The notes: generated by a model not told the origin, from the sequence alone. DNA of 52,500 nt from Cohnella sp. GbtcB17 (GCF_019091135.1 NZ_JAGXJW010000056.1:1-52500); one strand, 5' to 3'. Positions 25,458 through 34,073 are shown, counted from the first letter of the stretch. Translations and numbers: made by a program.

Positions 25458-26090
25458 ATGAAGATGGCCATCGATCAAAGCAGCATGCGGGAATGGGGCA
25501 AGATGCTGCTCACATACAAGTTCGCACTTGACGAAGTCAGCACGAAGCTGAACATTTTGAACGAGGAACTGCACTTCATTCAGAACTACAATCCGATCGA
25601 GCATATGAAGACGCGCATCAAGTCTCCCGAGAGCATCCGGGACAAGCTGATTCGCAAAGGGCTCGCGGTGACGATCGACAATGCGGTGAACCACATTCGC
25701 GATATTTCCGGCATTCGCGTCATTTGCTCTTTTTCCACCGATATTTATCGGATGTACGAGATGATCAGCAAGCAGCAGGACGTCACCGTGCTCGAAGTCA
25801 AAGATTACGTGGCGAATCCGAAGCCGAACGGCTATCAGAGCCTGCACCTGATCATCCTCGTGCCGGTGTTCCTGACCGATCGGATGGAGCAAGTGCCTGT
25901 CGAGATCCAGATCCGCACGATCGCCATGGATTTCTGGGCGAGTCTCGAGCACAAGATTTATTACAAATTCAACGCGCAGGTGCCGCATGAGATCGGGCTG
26001 CAGCTCAAGGATACGGCGGATTTGATCAATTCGCTGGACAAGCGTATGTTCGCGCTGAACGAAGAGGTGCAAAAGTACCGTTCGGAATAG
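25458..26090 (+). CDS. relQ: Small alarmone (p)ppGpp synthetase, RelQ/YjbM type
   Basis: A 210-residue GTP pyrophosphokinase that makes (p)ppGpp from ATP and GTP/GDP, without the hydrolase domain of RelA/SpoT proteins. Conserved elements are HMKTRIKSPESIRDKL, IRDISGIRVIC, NPKPNGYQSLHL (G-loop region) and VEIQIRTIAMDFWASLEHK. Size and the C-terminal helical part match YjbM (SAS1), which forms an allosteric tetramer. The start may be ATG 25458, or ATG 25464, which is better spaced (10 bp) from AAGGGAG (25447-25453). It ends 17 bp before a strong bidirectional terminator shared with the adenosine deaminase gene. Confidence 0.94.
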   Translation: MKMAIDQSSMREWGKMLLTYKFALDEVSTKLNILNEELHFIQNYNPIEHMKTRIKSPESIRDKLIRKGLAVTIDNAVNHIRDISGIRVICSFSTDIYRMYEMISKQQDVTVLEVKDYVANPKPNGYQSLHLIILVPVFLTDRMEQVPVEIQIRTIAMDFWASLEHKIYYKFNAQVPHEIGLQLKDTADLINSLDKRMFALNEEVQKYRSE

Positions 26091-26107
26091 GCTTCTTTAG
26101 AAAACTC

Positions 26108-26152
26108 AAAAAGTCCGGACTCACGCAGGCTTGCGCAAGGTCCGGACTTTTT
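26108..26152. terminator. Bidirectional rho-independent terminator
   Basis: AAAAAGTCCGGAC (26108-26120) pairs perfectly with GTCCGGACTTTTT (26140-26152). It serves relQ (+) and the adenosine deaminase gene (-). Confidence 0.92.
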
Positions 26153-26165
26153 GCGTTCGCGGCGT

Positions 26166-27209
26166 TTAATCCTCGCGGGAGACGTCGGTCATAAGGCGGC
26201 CCGCGAGCTCGTCGAACCGGGCCAGCAGCCGCTCCTTGACGGGCGGCTCCGCGAACGCAGCCAGCAGCGCGCCGCGCATAAGCCCCGTCAGCTCGGCGGG
26301 CGTGAACCCGAAGCGCGTCGAGAGCGTCTCGCATTCGCGCGTCATATCGGTTCCCGAGACGGTCGGATTGTCCGTATTCACGGTGACGTACAGACCGGCG
26401 TCGTAATAGGCGCGGATCGGGTAATCGTCCCAGTCCGCGACCGCCCGCGTCTGGATGTTGCTCGTCGGGCACATCTCGAGCGGGATGCGCCGTTCGCGAA
26501 TCCAGGCGAGCAGCTCGGGGTCCTCCCGCAGCCGAATGCCATGGCCAATGCGCGTCGCGCCCAGCTCCTCCACGGCTTCGCGAATGTTGTAGGGGCCGGC
26601 CGCTTCGCCGGCATGAATCGTGATCGGGATGCCGGCTTCCCGCGCCACTGCGAACGTGGCCCGGAATTGAGCCGCGGGGTGCGAGGCCTCGTCTCCGGCC
26701 AAATCGACGGCCGCGACGCCCTGGTCCCGCAGGGCGACGGCGGCATGTATGACCGGAACGTTGATCCCGTCGTCGTGGTGTCGCATGCAGATCACGATGA
26801 GACGGGCGACGACGCCGTACGCCGCTTCTCCGCGCTTCAGCCCTTCCAGCACGGCGGCGATGGCGTCGCCCGGCGTCAAGCCTGCGTCCATATGCAGGGC
26901 GGGCGCGAACCGGACTTCGATATACAGGCAATTGCGCGCCGCCGACTGCGCGACCGTTTCTTCGGCGACGCGCGACAGCGCGGCGGCGTCTTGCAGCAGC
27001 GGGAGGACAAAGCCGAACTTTTCCAAGTAAGTCTTCAAGCTGTCGCAGTCGGCGTCGACCTGCATGTAGGGCAGCAGATCCTCCTCGCTGTCCGCGGGGA
27101 GCGGATAGCCGCGGTCGGCCGCGAGCTCGAGCAGCGTAGAAGGCTTCACGCATCCGTCCAGATGCAGGTGCAGATCCGCTTTGGGCAGCGCTTCAAGCCA
27201 GTTGTCCAT
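26166..27209 (-). CDS. add: Adenosine deaminase
   Basis: A 347-residue zinc enzyme converting adenosine to inosine and ammonia in purine salvage. Metal ligands and catalytic residues are in order: HLHLDG near residue 14, the catalytic HAGE after PITI, GHGIRL, and VNTDNPTVSGT near the end. ATG 27209 is preceded by GGAGAG on this strand. It is followed downstream by the terminator shared with relQ. The DUF1992 gene lies 71 bp upstream on the same strand and may be co-transcribed. Its product inosine is a likely substrate for the nucleoside hydrolase encoded at 28005. Confidence 0.95.
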   Translation of the reverse strand: MDNWLEALPKADLHLHLDGCVKPSTLLELAADRGYPLPADSEEDLLPYMQVDADCDSLKTYLEKFGFVLPLLQDAAALSRVAEETVAQSAARNCLYIEVRFAPALHMDAGLTPGDAIAAVLEGLKRGEAAYGVVARLIVICMRHHDDGINVPVIHAAVALRDQGVAAVDLAGDEASHPAAQFRATFAVAREAGIPITIHAGEAAGPYNIREAVEELGATRIGHGIRLREDPELLAWIRERRIPLEMCPTSNIQTRAVADWDDYPIRAYYDAGLYVTVNTDNPTVSGTDMTRECETLSTRFGFTPAELTGLMRGALLAAFAEPPVKERLLARFDELAGRLMTDVSRED

Positions 27210-27280
27210 CCCGATCTCTCCAGTCGTTTATCTTTGAACTTCTATCTTTGAACGTCTGTCTTTGACGTCTGTCGATGCCT

Positions 27281-27676
27281 TCAAGGCGCTTTATTTTCAT
27301 CTGCGCGCGTCAGCTTGGCATAAACGGCGTCCGCGTACTGCTCGTAGGCGTCTTGATGCGTCCAGCCGCGCTCGTTCATCATCAGTCGATAGCGAAGCCG
27401 TTTTTCGGAGAGCTCGCCTTTTAGCTTCGCCGACTGCTCCGGGTCGCGGCACGCTTCGAGCAAATCGGACAGCGAGACGAGATCTTTGCGAATTTGCAGC
27501 TCCTCGGGAAGGGCGCCGGCGTTTTTGAGCAGCTTGTAGGAGAGGCGCAGCTCTTCCGGCACGCCTGCAAGGTCGTCTTCGGGAAGCGGCTTGCCTTGCC
27601 CGGACAAGCCCTCGAATTGACCCGATTTTTCGGCATCGCGTATTTTTTGCTCGGCAATGGAGACAATCCAATTCAT
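27281..27676 (-). CDS. DUF1992 (DnaJ-homologue subfamily C member 28-like) protein
   Basis: A 131-residue protein of the DUF1992 family, function unknown. The diagnostic N-terminus is present: WIVSIAEQKIRDAEKSGQFE, followed by LSGQGKPLPEDD and a long helical region (LRLSYKLLKNAGALPEEL). No J-domain, signal peptide or membrane segment. ATG 27676 is chosen because the protein then begins at the family start; GGTGAG lies close upstream. The gap to the adenosine deaminase gene holds three short ~14-bp imperfect repeats (around 27229-27272, based on TATCTTTGAACTTC). Confidence 0.88.
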   Translation of the reverse strand: MNWIVSIAEQKIRDAEKSGQFEGLSGQGKPLPEDDLAGVPEELRLSYKLLKNAGALPEELQIRKDLVSLSDLLEACRDPEQSAKLKGELSEKRLRYRLMMNERGWTHQDAYEQYADAVYAKLTRADENKAP

Positions 27677-28004
27677 CTGCTCACCGGCCTTTGCTTGTGA
27701 TATTATACATTGTATCACGGTTTAAACGCTTGATTGAAGTGCTTGCGCCGGGATTCGCACAACTTTGTCAATTAAGTTGACATTCGTCAGAAGTGTGAAG
27801 TCCTGAATGCCAAGCGGTTTAGGGGGATATAATCAACATTTGCTGCTTTTAGACAACAAATTCAATCGGGTTCACAAATCCGACGAACGGGTAAAAGGTA
27901 TTTTCAAATGGGTCTGGCGTTTGTGTGACTAATGAGTTATAAAAGATAACAGGACATTCGTTCAATTCGGAATGCAAAAAGGTTCAAAGAAGGATGGTCG
28001 GACG
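27677..28004. other. AT-rich divergent intergenic region
   Basis: A 328-bp region between the minus-strand DUF1992 gene and the plus-strand nucleoside hydrolase gene, clearly richer in A and T than its surroundings. It holds an inverted repeat at 27766-27782 and TATAAT at 27828-27833 without a good -35. I looked for a purine riboswitch and recognised none. Confidence 0.6.
27766..27782. promoter_or_regulatory. Possible operator TGTCAA-N5-TTGACA
   Basis: A perfect 6-bp inverted repeat with a 5-bp spacer. The right half is also a consensus -35 (TTGACA), but no matching -10 lies 16-18 bp downstream. It might bind a dimeric repressor of the nucleoside genes. Confidence 0.3.
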
Positions 28005-28943
28005 TTGAGAGTTTACATGAATCATGACGGCGGCGGCGATGACTTCGTCGCGCTGCTCCTGCTGCTCCGCATGTCGGACATTCAATTGACGGGCGTCTCG
28101 GTCATCGGCGCAGACGGCTATCTTGAGCCTTCCGTTCAGGCGAGCCGCAAGATTATCGACCGGTTCGGCGGGGCGCCCCGGGCGGGTCTCGACGTCTCAC
28201 GCTCGAATTCGCGCGGCAAAAATCCGTTTCCCGCAGCCTGGCGCATCATGTCTTATTATGTTGACGCCTTCCCGATTCTAAACGAAGCGGAAGCCGTTCT
28301 GACGCCGATCTCGGACAAGCCCGCGCATCGTCACCTGATCGATGCGGTGCGGACGGGCGAAGGCAAGACGACGCTCGTGTTCACAGGTCCGCTCACGGAT
28401 CTTGCCCGCGCGCTCGACGAAGCCCCGGATATCGAAGCGCGAATCGAGCGCGTCGTCTGGATGGGCGGAACGTTCCTGCCGAAGGGCAACGTCGAGGAGC
28501 CCGAGCATGACGGCACGGCCGAGTGGAACGCGTTCTGGGATCCCGAAGGGACGGCGCACGTATGGAAGAGCGGGCTTCGGATCGATATGGTCGCGCTGGA
28601 GAGCACAAACCAAGTGCCGCTCACGCTCGCTGCCAGAGACGCTTGGGCCAAGCTCCGCAGGCACGAGGCGATCGACTTCGTCGGACAGTGCTACGCGCTC
28701 GTGCCGCCGCTCATTTTCCATGCCACCAATTCGACTTACTACTTATGGGACGTATTGACCGCCGCTTATGTCGGCAAACCCGATCTGGTCAAAGTCAAGA
28801 CGGTGAACAGCATCGTCAGAACCGACGGCACGGCGCAGGGAAGGACGGAGCTGTCGGACGAAGGCAGGCCGGTCAACCTGATCTACGATGTCGACCGCGA
28901 CGGCTTCTTCGCTTACATGACCGAATTGCTGAAGCAAGACTAA
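28005..28943 (+). CDS. Purine-preferring (IAG-type) nucleoside hydrolase
   Basis: A calcium-dependent enzyme, 312 residues from TTG 28005, splitting nucleosides to base and ribose. ATG 27972 or ATG 28018 are other possible starts; TTG has AAGAAGG 11 bp upstream. The metal-site motif is NHDGGGDDF, with Asp8, Asp12 and Asp13. The usual catalytic His before the C-terminal Asp is replaced: YYLWDVLTAAY has Trp248-Asp249. NPFPAAWRIM keeps a second Trp (Trp79), and DGTAEWNAFWDP binds ribose. Both tryptophans are as in the trypanosomal IAG-type enzymes, which stack the purine between them. The importer genes follow, so uptake and hydrolysis are probably linked. Confidence 0.88.
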   Translation: MRVYMNHDGGGDDFVALLLLLRMSDIQLTGVSVIGADGYLEPSVQASRKIIDRFGGAPRAGLDVSRSNSRGKNPFPAAWRIMSYYVDAFPILNEAEAVLTPISDKPAHRHLIDAVRTGEGKTTLVFTGPLTDLARALDEAPDIEARIERVVWMGGTFLPKGNVEEPEHDGTAEWNAFWDPEGTAHVWKSGLRIDMVALESTNQVPLTLAARDAWAKLRRHEAIDFVGQCYALVPPLIFHATNSTYYLWDVLTAAYVGKPDLVKVKTVNSIVRTDGTAQGRTELSDEGRPVNLIYDVDRDGFFAYMTELLKQD

Positions 28944-29054
28944 TTCTCGGCTACCGCGGTTCGCGGCCCCTTCAGCCGGCTCGTACAGCGGCCCCCGGCG
29001 GTTCGCGCGTCGTAGATGCAAATACAAGTATAAGAGACGGGGAGAGAATCAAGC

Positions 29055-30212
29055 ATGAAGAAAAGCACGATGAAGCCGCTTAGCCTGATGCTGGTCGCCA
29101 TGATGGCGCTGCTGCTGGTGCTGTCCGGCTGCGGAAGCAAGAACAACAACGGCGAAGGCGGTGCGAGCGCCAGCGCCAGCGCGAGCCCTTCGGCATCCGA
29201 AACCGCCAGCCCGAGCCCTTCCGCCAGCGAGTCCGCATCGCCTTCGGCATCCGCTTCCGCGTCCGCCAGCGAATCTGCAGCCGCTCCGGCCGACGGCAAA
29301 GGCAAGAAGATCGGCATGGTTACCGACCTCGGCGGCGTCAACGACAAGTCGTTTAACCAACAAGCCTGGGAAGCGCTGGAGAAAATCGGTAAAGATACCG
29401 GCGCAGAACCGAAGTACCTGGAGTCCAAGAAGGACAGCGACTACATTCCGTTTCTGACCAAGTTCGTCAAAGACGGCTACGATCTGACGTGGGGTATCGG
29501 CTTCCTGTTCGCCGAGGCGGCTACGACCGTAGCTAAGGCTAACCCCGAGTCCAAGCTCGCCCTGATCGACACGACACCGACCGAGGCGCTGCCGAACGTC
29601 GAGTCCGTTCTGTTCAAGGAAAACGAAGGCTCTTACCTCGTCGGCGTCGTCGCGGGCCTTACGACCAAGACGAACAAAATCGGTTTTGTCGGCGGCATGG
29701 AGCTGCCAGTCATCAAGAAGTTCGAAGCGGGCTTCAAAGCGGGCGTTGCGGCCGTCAACCCGAACGCGAAGGTCGATGTTAACTATGTCGGCGACTTCAG
29801 CAAGCCGGACCAAGGCAAGCTGGCTGCGGCCACGATGTACGACGGCGGCGCGGACATCATCTTCCACGCGGCGGGCGGCTCCGGCAACGGCGTCTTCAAC
29901 GAAGCGAAGGATCGCTTCAAAGCCGGCAAAAAAGTATGGGTCATTGGCGTCGACAAAGACCAATCGATCGAGTTCGGCAACGACGTGACGCTGACTTCGA
30001 TGGTCAAGAAGGTCGACGAAGCCGTTTACCGCGTCTCCAACGACCTGCTCGCCGGCAACTTCCACGGCGGCCAGACGGTCGAGCTCGGCCTCTCCGAAGG
30101 CGGCGTAGGTCTGCCTGTCGAGAATCCGAACGTATCCAAGGAAATTCTCGACAAGGTCGAAGAGTACAAGAACAAGATCATCAGCGGAGAAATTAAGGTT
30201 CCGACGGAATAA
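29055..30212 (+). CDS. BMP-family nucleoside-binding lipoprotein (PnrA/NupN-like)
   Basis: A 385-residue lipoprotein, substrate-binding part of a nucleoside ABC importer. The signal peptide ends in LSGC with Cys26. A long Ser/Ala/Pro/Glu linker (about residues 35-75) joins the binding domain, which starts at KKIGMVTDLGGVNDKSFNQQ, the BMP family hallmark. IGFVGGMELPVIKKFEAGF and DIIFHAAGGSGNGVF are further family stretches. ATG 29055 follows GGGGAGAG. The hairpin after the gene (30239) probably raises the amount of this protein over the membrane subunits. It follows the nucleoside hydrolase gene by 111 bp. Confidence 0.93.
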   Translation: MKKSTMKPLSLMLVAMMALLLVLSGCGSKNNNGEGGASASASASPSASETASPSPSASESASPSASASASASESAAAPADGKGKKIGMVTDLGGVNDKSFNQQAWEALEKIGKDTGAEPKYLESKKDSDYIPFLTKFVKDGYDLTWGIGFLFAEAATTVAKANPESKLALIDTTPTEALPNVESVLFKENEGSYLVGVVAGLTTKTNKIGFVGGMELPVIKKFEAGFKAGVAAVNPNAKVDVNYVGDFSKPDQGKLAAATMYDGGADIIFHAAGGSGNGVFNEAKDRFKAGKKVWVIGVDKDQSIEFGNDVTLTSMVKKVDEAVYRVSNDLLAGNFHGGQTVELGLSEGGVGLPVENPNVSKEILDKVEEYKNKIISGEIKVPTE

Positions 30213-30238
30213 TTCCGCGCTGCACGGAATCTCCGCAA

Positions 30239-30270
30239 GGGCAAGGCCGCTTTCGCGAGCCTTGTCCTTT
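30239..30270 (+). terminator. Intra-operon hairpin between BMP lipoprotein and ATPase genes
   Basis: GGGCAAGGC (30239-30247) pairs with GCCTTGTCC (30259-30267), with one G-T pair; a T-rich stretch follows. The position matches the hairpin after the other binding-protein gene at 8742. Confidence 0.6.
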
Positions 30271-30315
30271 CTTCCGTTTTAACGCTTTTGATATGGGGAC
30301 AGGAGCTGATAACAG

Positions 30316-31857
30316 ATGGAGCAAGCGGTACCGGTGGTCGAGCTTAGCGGCATCACAAAGCGTTTTCCCGGCATCGTCGCGAACGACGCCATCAGCCTGG
30401 CGCTTCGCAAGGGCGAGATTCACGCGCTGCTCGGGGAAAACGGGGCCGGCAAGTCGACGCTGATGAGCATATTATTCGGTCTGTATCAGCCTGACGAAGG
30501 CGAGATCCGCGTGAACGGCAAGCCGCAGGAGATCGACGGACCCGGCAAAGCGATCGAGCTCGGCATCGGCATGGTCCATCAGCACTTCAAGCTGGTCCAG
30601 CCGTTCACGGTTGCCGAGAACATCGTGCTCGGCATCGAGCCCTCCAAAGGCCTGTCCATCAACTACCGGCAGGCGAACGCGAAGGTCAAGGAGCTGTCCG
30701 AACGCTACGGGCTTATGGTCGATCCGACGGTGAAGGTCGAGAATATTACGGTCGGCATGCAACAGCGCGTCGAGATCTTAAAGACGCTCTACCGCGGAGC
30801 GGAAATTCTCATTTTCGACGAGCCGACGGCCGTATTGACCGTGCAGGAAATTCACGAGCTGATGCAAATCTTGAAGCGGCTTGCAAGCGAAGGCAAATCC
30901 ATTATTTTGATCACGCACAAGCTCAAGGAGATCATGGAAGTATCCGACCGCGTGACGATCATCCGCAGGGGCAAGGTCGTCGGCACGGTGAACACGGCGG
31001 AGACAAATGAGAGCGAGCTCGCCGAGAAGATGGTCGGCAGACGCGTATCGCTGGACAAACCGAAGGCGGCGGCAAAGCCGGGCGAGATCGTGCTCGAACT
31101 GTCGGGTGTCACGGTCGCTGGCGCCGATAAAGGCAAGCCGGTCGTCGACGGCGTATCGTTCAACATCCGCGCGGGCGAGATCGACGGCATCGCCGGCGGT
31201 GACGGGAACGGGCAGCATGAGCTGGTGGAAGCGCTCACGGGCATGCGCCCCGTGCAGAGCGGCAGCATCCGTCTGAACGGCAGCGACATTACGCAGGCTT
31301 CGATCAAAAACCGCATCAGGTCGGGGATGTCGAACATTCCCGAGGACCGTCAGAAGCACGGGCTCGTGCTTGACTTCAGCGTCAGCGAAAATTTAATTTT
31401 GGGCTCCCCCGAGCAAGACCGCTTCTTCAAGGGCGGCTTCCTGAACAAATCGGAAATCGACCGGCACGCCTCGAAGCTGATCGAAGCTTACGACGTGCGG
31501 ACGCCGGATATTCATAACAAAACGCGCTCGCACTCCGGCGGCAACCAGCAGAAGGCGATCATCGCGCGCGAGATGGAGCGCGATCCGCAGCTGCTCATCG
31601 CCGTCCAGCCGACGCGCGGGCTCGACATCGGGGCGATCTCGTTCGTCCATGACCGTCTCCTGCAGGCGAGGGCCGAAGGCAAGGCCGTCCTGCTGATCTC
31701 CTACGAGCTGGACGAGCTTCACCGGCTGTCGGACCGCCTCCAGGTCATCTTCGACGGCCGCATCATGGGCGAAGTCGACCCGCAGAAAGCCGGGGACGAC
31801 GAGATCGGTCTCATGATGGCGGGCAAAATGCAGGCTGGCAAAGGAGCGTCGGCATGA
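30316..31857 (+). CDS. nupO: Nucleoside ABC transporter, double ATP-binding protein (NupO-like)
   Basis: A 513-residue protein with two nucleotide-binding domains, as in RbsA- and NupO-type importers. The first domain has Walker A GENGAGKST, a shortened signature VGMQQRVEIL and Walker B LIFDEPTAVL. The second has a degenerate Walker A GGDGNGQ, the signature HSGGNQQKAIIAREM and VQPTRGLDIGA. So only one complete composite site is expected. ATG 30316 follows AGGAG. It energises the two permeases that follow, with the first overlapping its stop codon (ATGA). Confidence 0.93.
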   Translation: MEQAVPVVELSGITKRFPGIVANDAISLALRKGEIHALLGENGAGKSTLMSILFGLYQPDEGEIRVNGKPQEIDGPGKAIELGIGMVHQHFKLVQPFTVAENIVLGIEPSKGLSINYRQANAKVKELSERYGLMVDPTVKVENITVGMQQRVEILKTLYRGAEILIFDEPTAVLTVQEIHELMQILKRLASEGKSIILITHKLKEIMEVSDRVTIIRRGKVVGTVNTAETNESELAEKMVGRRVSLDKPKAAAKPGEIVLELSGVTVAGADKGKPVVDGVSFNIRAGEIDGIAGGDGNGQHELVEALTGMRPVQSGSIRLNGSDITQASIKNRIRSGMSNIPEDRQKHGLVLDFSVSENLILGSPEQDRFFKGGFLNKSEIDRHASKLIEAYDVRTPDIHNKTRSHSGGNQQKAIIAREMERDPQLLIAVQPTRGLDIGAISFVHDRLLQARAEGKAVLLISYELDELHRLSDRLQVIFDGRIMGEVDPQKAGDDEIGLMMAGKMQAGKGASA

Positions 31858-32957
31858 ATAAAGCGGCAGAAATTTTCAATAAACCGTCTACCTATATCCC
31901 GTTTATCGCAATCGTGCTCGGGTTGCTTTGCGGCGGGATCGTCATGTGGATCGGCGGCTACAATCCGTTCGAAGCCTACGGCGCGCTTTGGAAGACGGTA
32001 TTCGGCACGAAGTACGACTTCGGCGAGACGATCGTCGCCATCACGCCGATCCTGTTCACTGGGCTTGCGGTCGGCTTCGCCTTCCGCGCCGGCATCTTTA
32101 ACATCGGGGCGGACGGCCAGTACATCATCGGCATGACGGCGGCGACTTTTATCGGCCTCAAGGTGCATTTGCCGGCATTTATTCACGCGCCGCTGGCGCT
32201 GCTCGTCGGCATGCTGTGCGGCGCGCTCTGGGGCGCGCTGGTCGGCTGGCTCAAGGCTTATCGCGGCGTGAACGAGGTCATCTCGGCCATCATGCTGAAC
32301 TGGATCGCGCTGTACCTGTCCAACTACATTCTCCGCGATTTTCTGGTCAAGAAGGGCGAGCAGAAGACGCCGAACATCGACGAGACCGCCTCTTTGTCCA
32401 TCGGCTGGCTCCAGAACTTCATGGAGGGCGCGCGGATGGACTGGGGCATCTGGATCGGCCTGCTTTGCGTCGTCATTTTTTACGTGCTCCTGTGGCGCAC
32501 GAAGCAGGGCTACGAGCTGCGCGCCGTCGGTCACAATGCCGACGCGGCCAGGGCTGCGGGCATCAACATTAAAGCCAGTTTCATCAAGACGATGATGATC
32601 TCGGGCGCGTTCGCCGGACTCGGGGGCGTCTTCACGGTGCTCGGCGTATTCCACTATCAAGTCGTGCAGGCCGCCTCCGCGGGCTACGGCTTCGACGGCA
32701 TCGCCGTCGCGCTGCTCGGCGGCAATCACCCGGTCGGCATTTTGCTCGGCGCGATTTTGTTCGGCGGGCTCACCTACGGCTCGGCGGGCATGAACTTCGA
32801 GGCCGACGTGCCGTCGGAGATCGTGCGGATCGTCATCGGCAGCATCATCTTCTTCGTCGCCTCCCACGGCTTGATCCGCACCGTCATCCAGCCGATGTTC
32901 AAAAAGCGCAAATCGCGCGAGCGGAAAGGGGCTGACATGAATGGGAACGTTGGCTGA
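31854..32957 (+). CDS. nupP: Nucleoside ABC transporter permease (NupP-like)
   Basis: A 367-residue integral membrane protein of the BPD_transp_2 family. About eight to ten membrane segments are visible. GLAVGFAFRAGIFNIGADGQ near the first third and ELRAVGHNADAARAAGINIK in the cytoplasmic coupling region are family hallmarks. It ends in a basic tail (KKRKSRERKG). The ATG overlaps the TGA of the ATPase gene by 4 bp, and the next permease starts inside its last 17 bp, so the three are translationally coupled. Confidence 0.92.
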   Translation: MNKAAEIFNKPSTYIPFIAIVLGLLCGGIVMWIGGYNPFEAYGALWKTVFGTKYDFGETIVAITPILFTGLAVGFAFRAGIFNIGADGQYIIGMTAATFIGLKVHLPAFIHAPLALLVGMLCGALWGALVGWLKAYRGVNEVISAIMLNWIALYLSNYILRDFLVKKGEQKTPNIDETASLSIGWLQNFMEGARMDWGIWIGLLCVVIFYVLLWRTKQGYELRAVGHNADAARAAGINIKASFIKTMMISGAFAGLGGVFTVLGVFHYQVVQAASAGYGFDGIAVALLGGNHPVGILLGAILFGGLTYGSAGMNFEADVPSEIVRIVIGSIIFFVASHGLIRTVIQPMFKKRKSRERKGADMNGNVG

Positions 32958-33900
32958 TCTGATCAGTTCCACGCTCGTCTTTTCCGTTGCGCTCATCTTC
33001 GCCGCGCTAGGCGGCGTGTTCAGCGAGCGGTCTGGCGTTTTTAACATCGGTCTCGAAGGCATGATAACCGCCGGCGCTTTCGGCGCCGCGATCGCAAGCT
33101 ACTATATGGAGACGGACGGCGGCGCGACGACTTCGTCGCCTTGGGTTGGCCTGATTGCGGGCGTCGTTTGCGGGCTCGTATTTGCGCTGCTCCATGCCTA
33201 TGCGACCGTATCGCTCAAAGCCGACCAGACGATCGTGGGCGTCGTCATCAATATTTTGGCGGTCGCCGTTACGCTGTATCTCGTCAAGATCATTTTCGAG
33301 GGCGCCGGCGACACCTCGCAGCTGCAAAACGTGTTCGCCAAATGGCCGATTCCGCTGCTGTCGGACATTCCGTTTCTCGGCAGAGCGTTTTTCAACAGCT
33401 ACCCGACGACGTACATCGCCTACATCCTCGTGCCGCTCAGCTCGTATCTGCTGTTCAAGACGCCGTTCGGTCTGCGTCTTCGCTCGGTGGGCGAGCATCC
33501 CGGCGCGGCGGATACAGTCGGCATCAACGTCACCAAATACCGCTATATCGGCGTTCTGATCAGCGGCGCGCTCGCCGGTCTCGGCGGCGCGACGATCACG
33601 CTTACGACGACAAGCAACTTTTCGCACAGCACGATCTCGGGCCAAGGCTTTATCGCCATCGCCGCGCTGATTTTCGGCCGCTGGAATCCGTACGGCGTAT
33701 TCGGCGCCGCCTTCTTCTTCGGCATGGCACAGGCGCTGCGGAACTTCCTGACGCGGTTCGAATTTTCCCAGTCGATTCCGACCGAGTTCCTGTACATGCT
33801 GCCGTACATTTTGACGCTGATCGTGCTCGCAGGCGCTGTCGGCAAGTCGGTTCGCGGACCGGCGGCGGCCGGAGAAGCGTACGACCCGTCGAAGCGATAG
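32941..33900 (+). CDS. nupQ: Nucleoside ABC transporter permease (NupQ-like)
   Basis: A 319-residue membrane protein, the shorter partner of the preceding permease. ALGGVFSERSGVFNIGLEGM and LRSVGEHPGAADTVGINVTK are the expected BPD_transp_2 motifs, and about eight segments follow the family plan. The start at 32941 lies inside the end of the upstream gene, with GGAAAGGGG about 11 bp before it. It completes the binding protein-ATPase-permease-permease set and is followed by a terminator. Confidence 0.92.
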   Translation: MGTLADLISSTLVFSVALIFAALGGVFSERSGVFNIGLEGMITAGAFGAAIASYYMETDGGATTSSPWVGLIAGVVCGLVFALLHAYATVSLKADQTIVGVVINILAVAVTLYLVKIIFEGAGDTSQLQNVFAKWPIPLLSDIPFLGRAFFNSYPTTYIAYILVPLSSYLLFKTPFGLRLRSVGEHPGAADTVGINVTKYRYIGVLISGALAGLGGATITLTTTSNFSHSTISGQGFIAIAALIFGRWNPYGVFGAAFFFGMAQALRNFLTRFEFSQSIPTEFLYMLPYILTLIVLAGAVGKSVRGPAAAGEAYDPSKR

Positions 33901-33917
33901 CTGTCCGTCTCACCTTC

Positions 33918-33953
33918 AGCCGCTCGTATCCATTCGGATCGGGCGGCTTTTTG
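33918..33953 (+). terminator. Rho-independent terminator of the nucleoside importer operon
   Basis: AGCCGCTCG (33918-33926) pairs with CGGGCGGCT (33940-33948), with one G-T pair; an inner ATCC/GGAT pair and T5 follow. The T run overlaps the -35 of the next promoter. Confidence 0.8.
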
Positions 33954-33980
33954 TCGCTCGGCGCCTATTTCAGTTATAAT
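33951..33980 (+). promoter_or_regulatory. Promoter of the pseudouridine synthase gene
   Basis: TTGTCG (33951-33956), an 18-bp spacer and TATAAT (33975-33980). It lies about 95 bp before the start codon, with the short A/T-rich repeat in between. Confidence 0.55.
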
Positions 33981-34000
33981 CGGCAAGAGCGAGTTCATGC

Positions 34001-34051
34001 GTTTACGAATTTACGAATTTAACAATTTTCGAATTTTCGAATTTTCGAATC
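34001..34051. repeat. Short tandem repeat of about 9-10 bp in the leader
   Basis: Variants of TTTACGAAT and then ATTTTCGAA recur about five times in a row between the promoter and the pseudouridine synthase gene. Such arrays often change copy number by slippage. Confidence 0.75.
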
Positions 34052-34073
34052 GAAGCTGGGAGCGTACACAATC

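Noticed and set aside
27677..28004. Purine riboswitch before the nucleoside hydrolase
   Set aside because: The conserved core and loop-loop sequences of the purine aptamer are absent.
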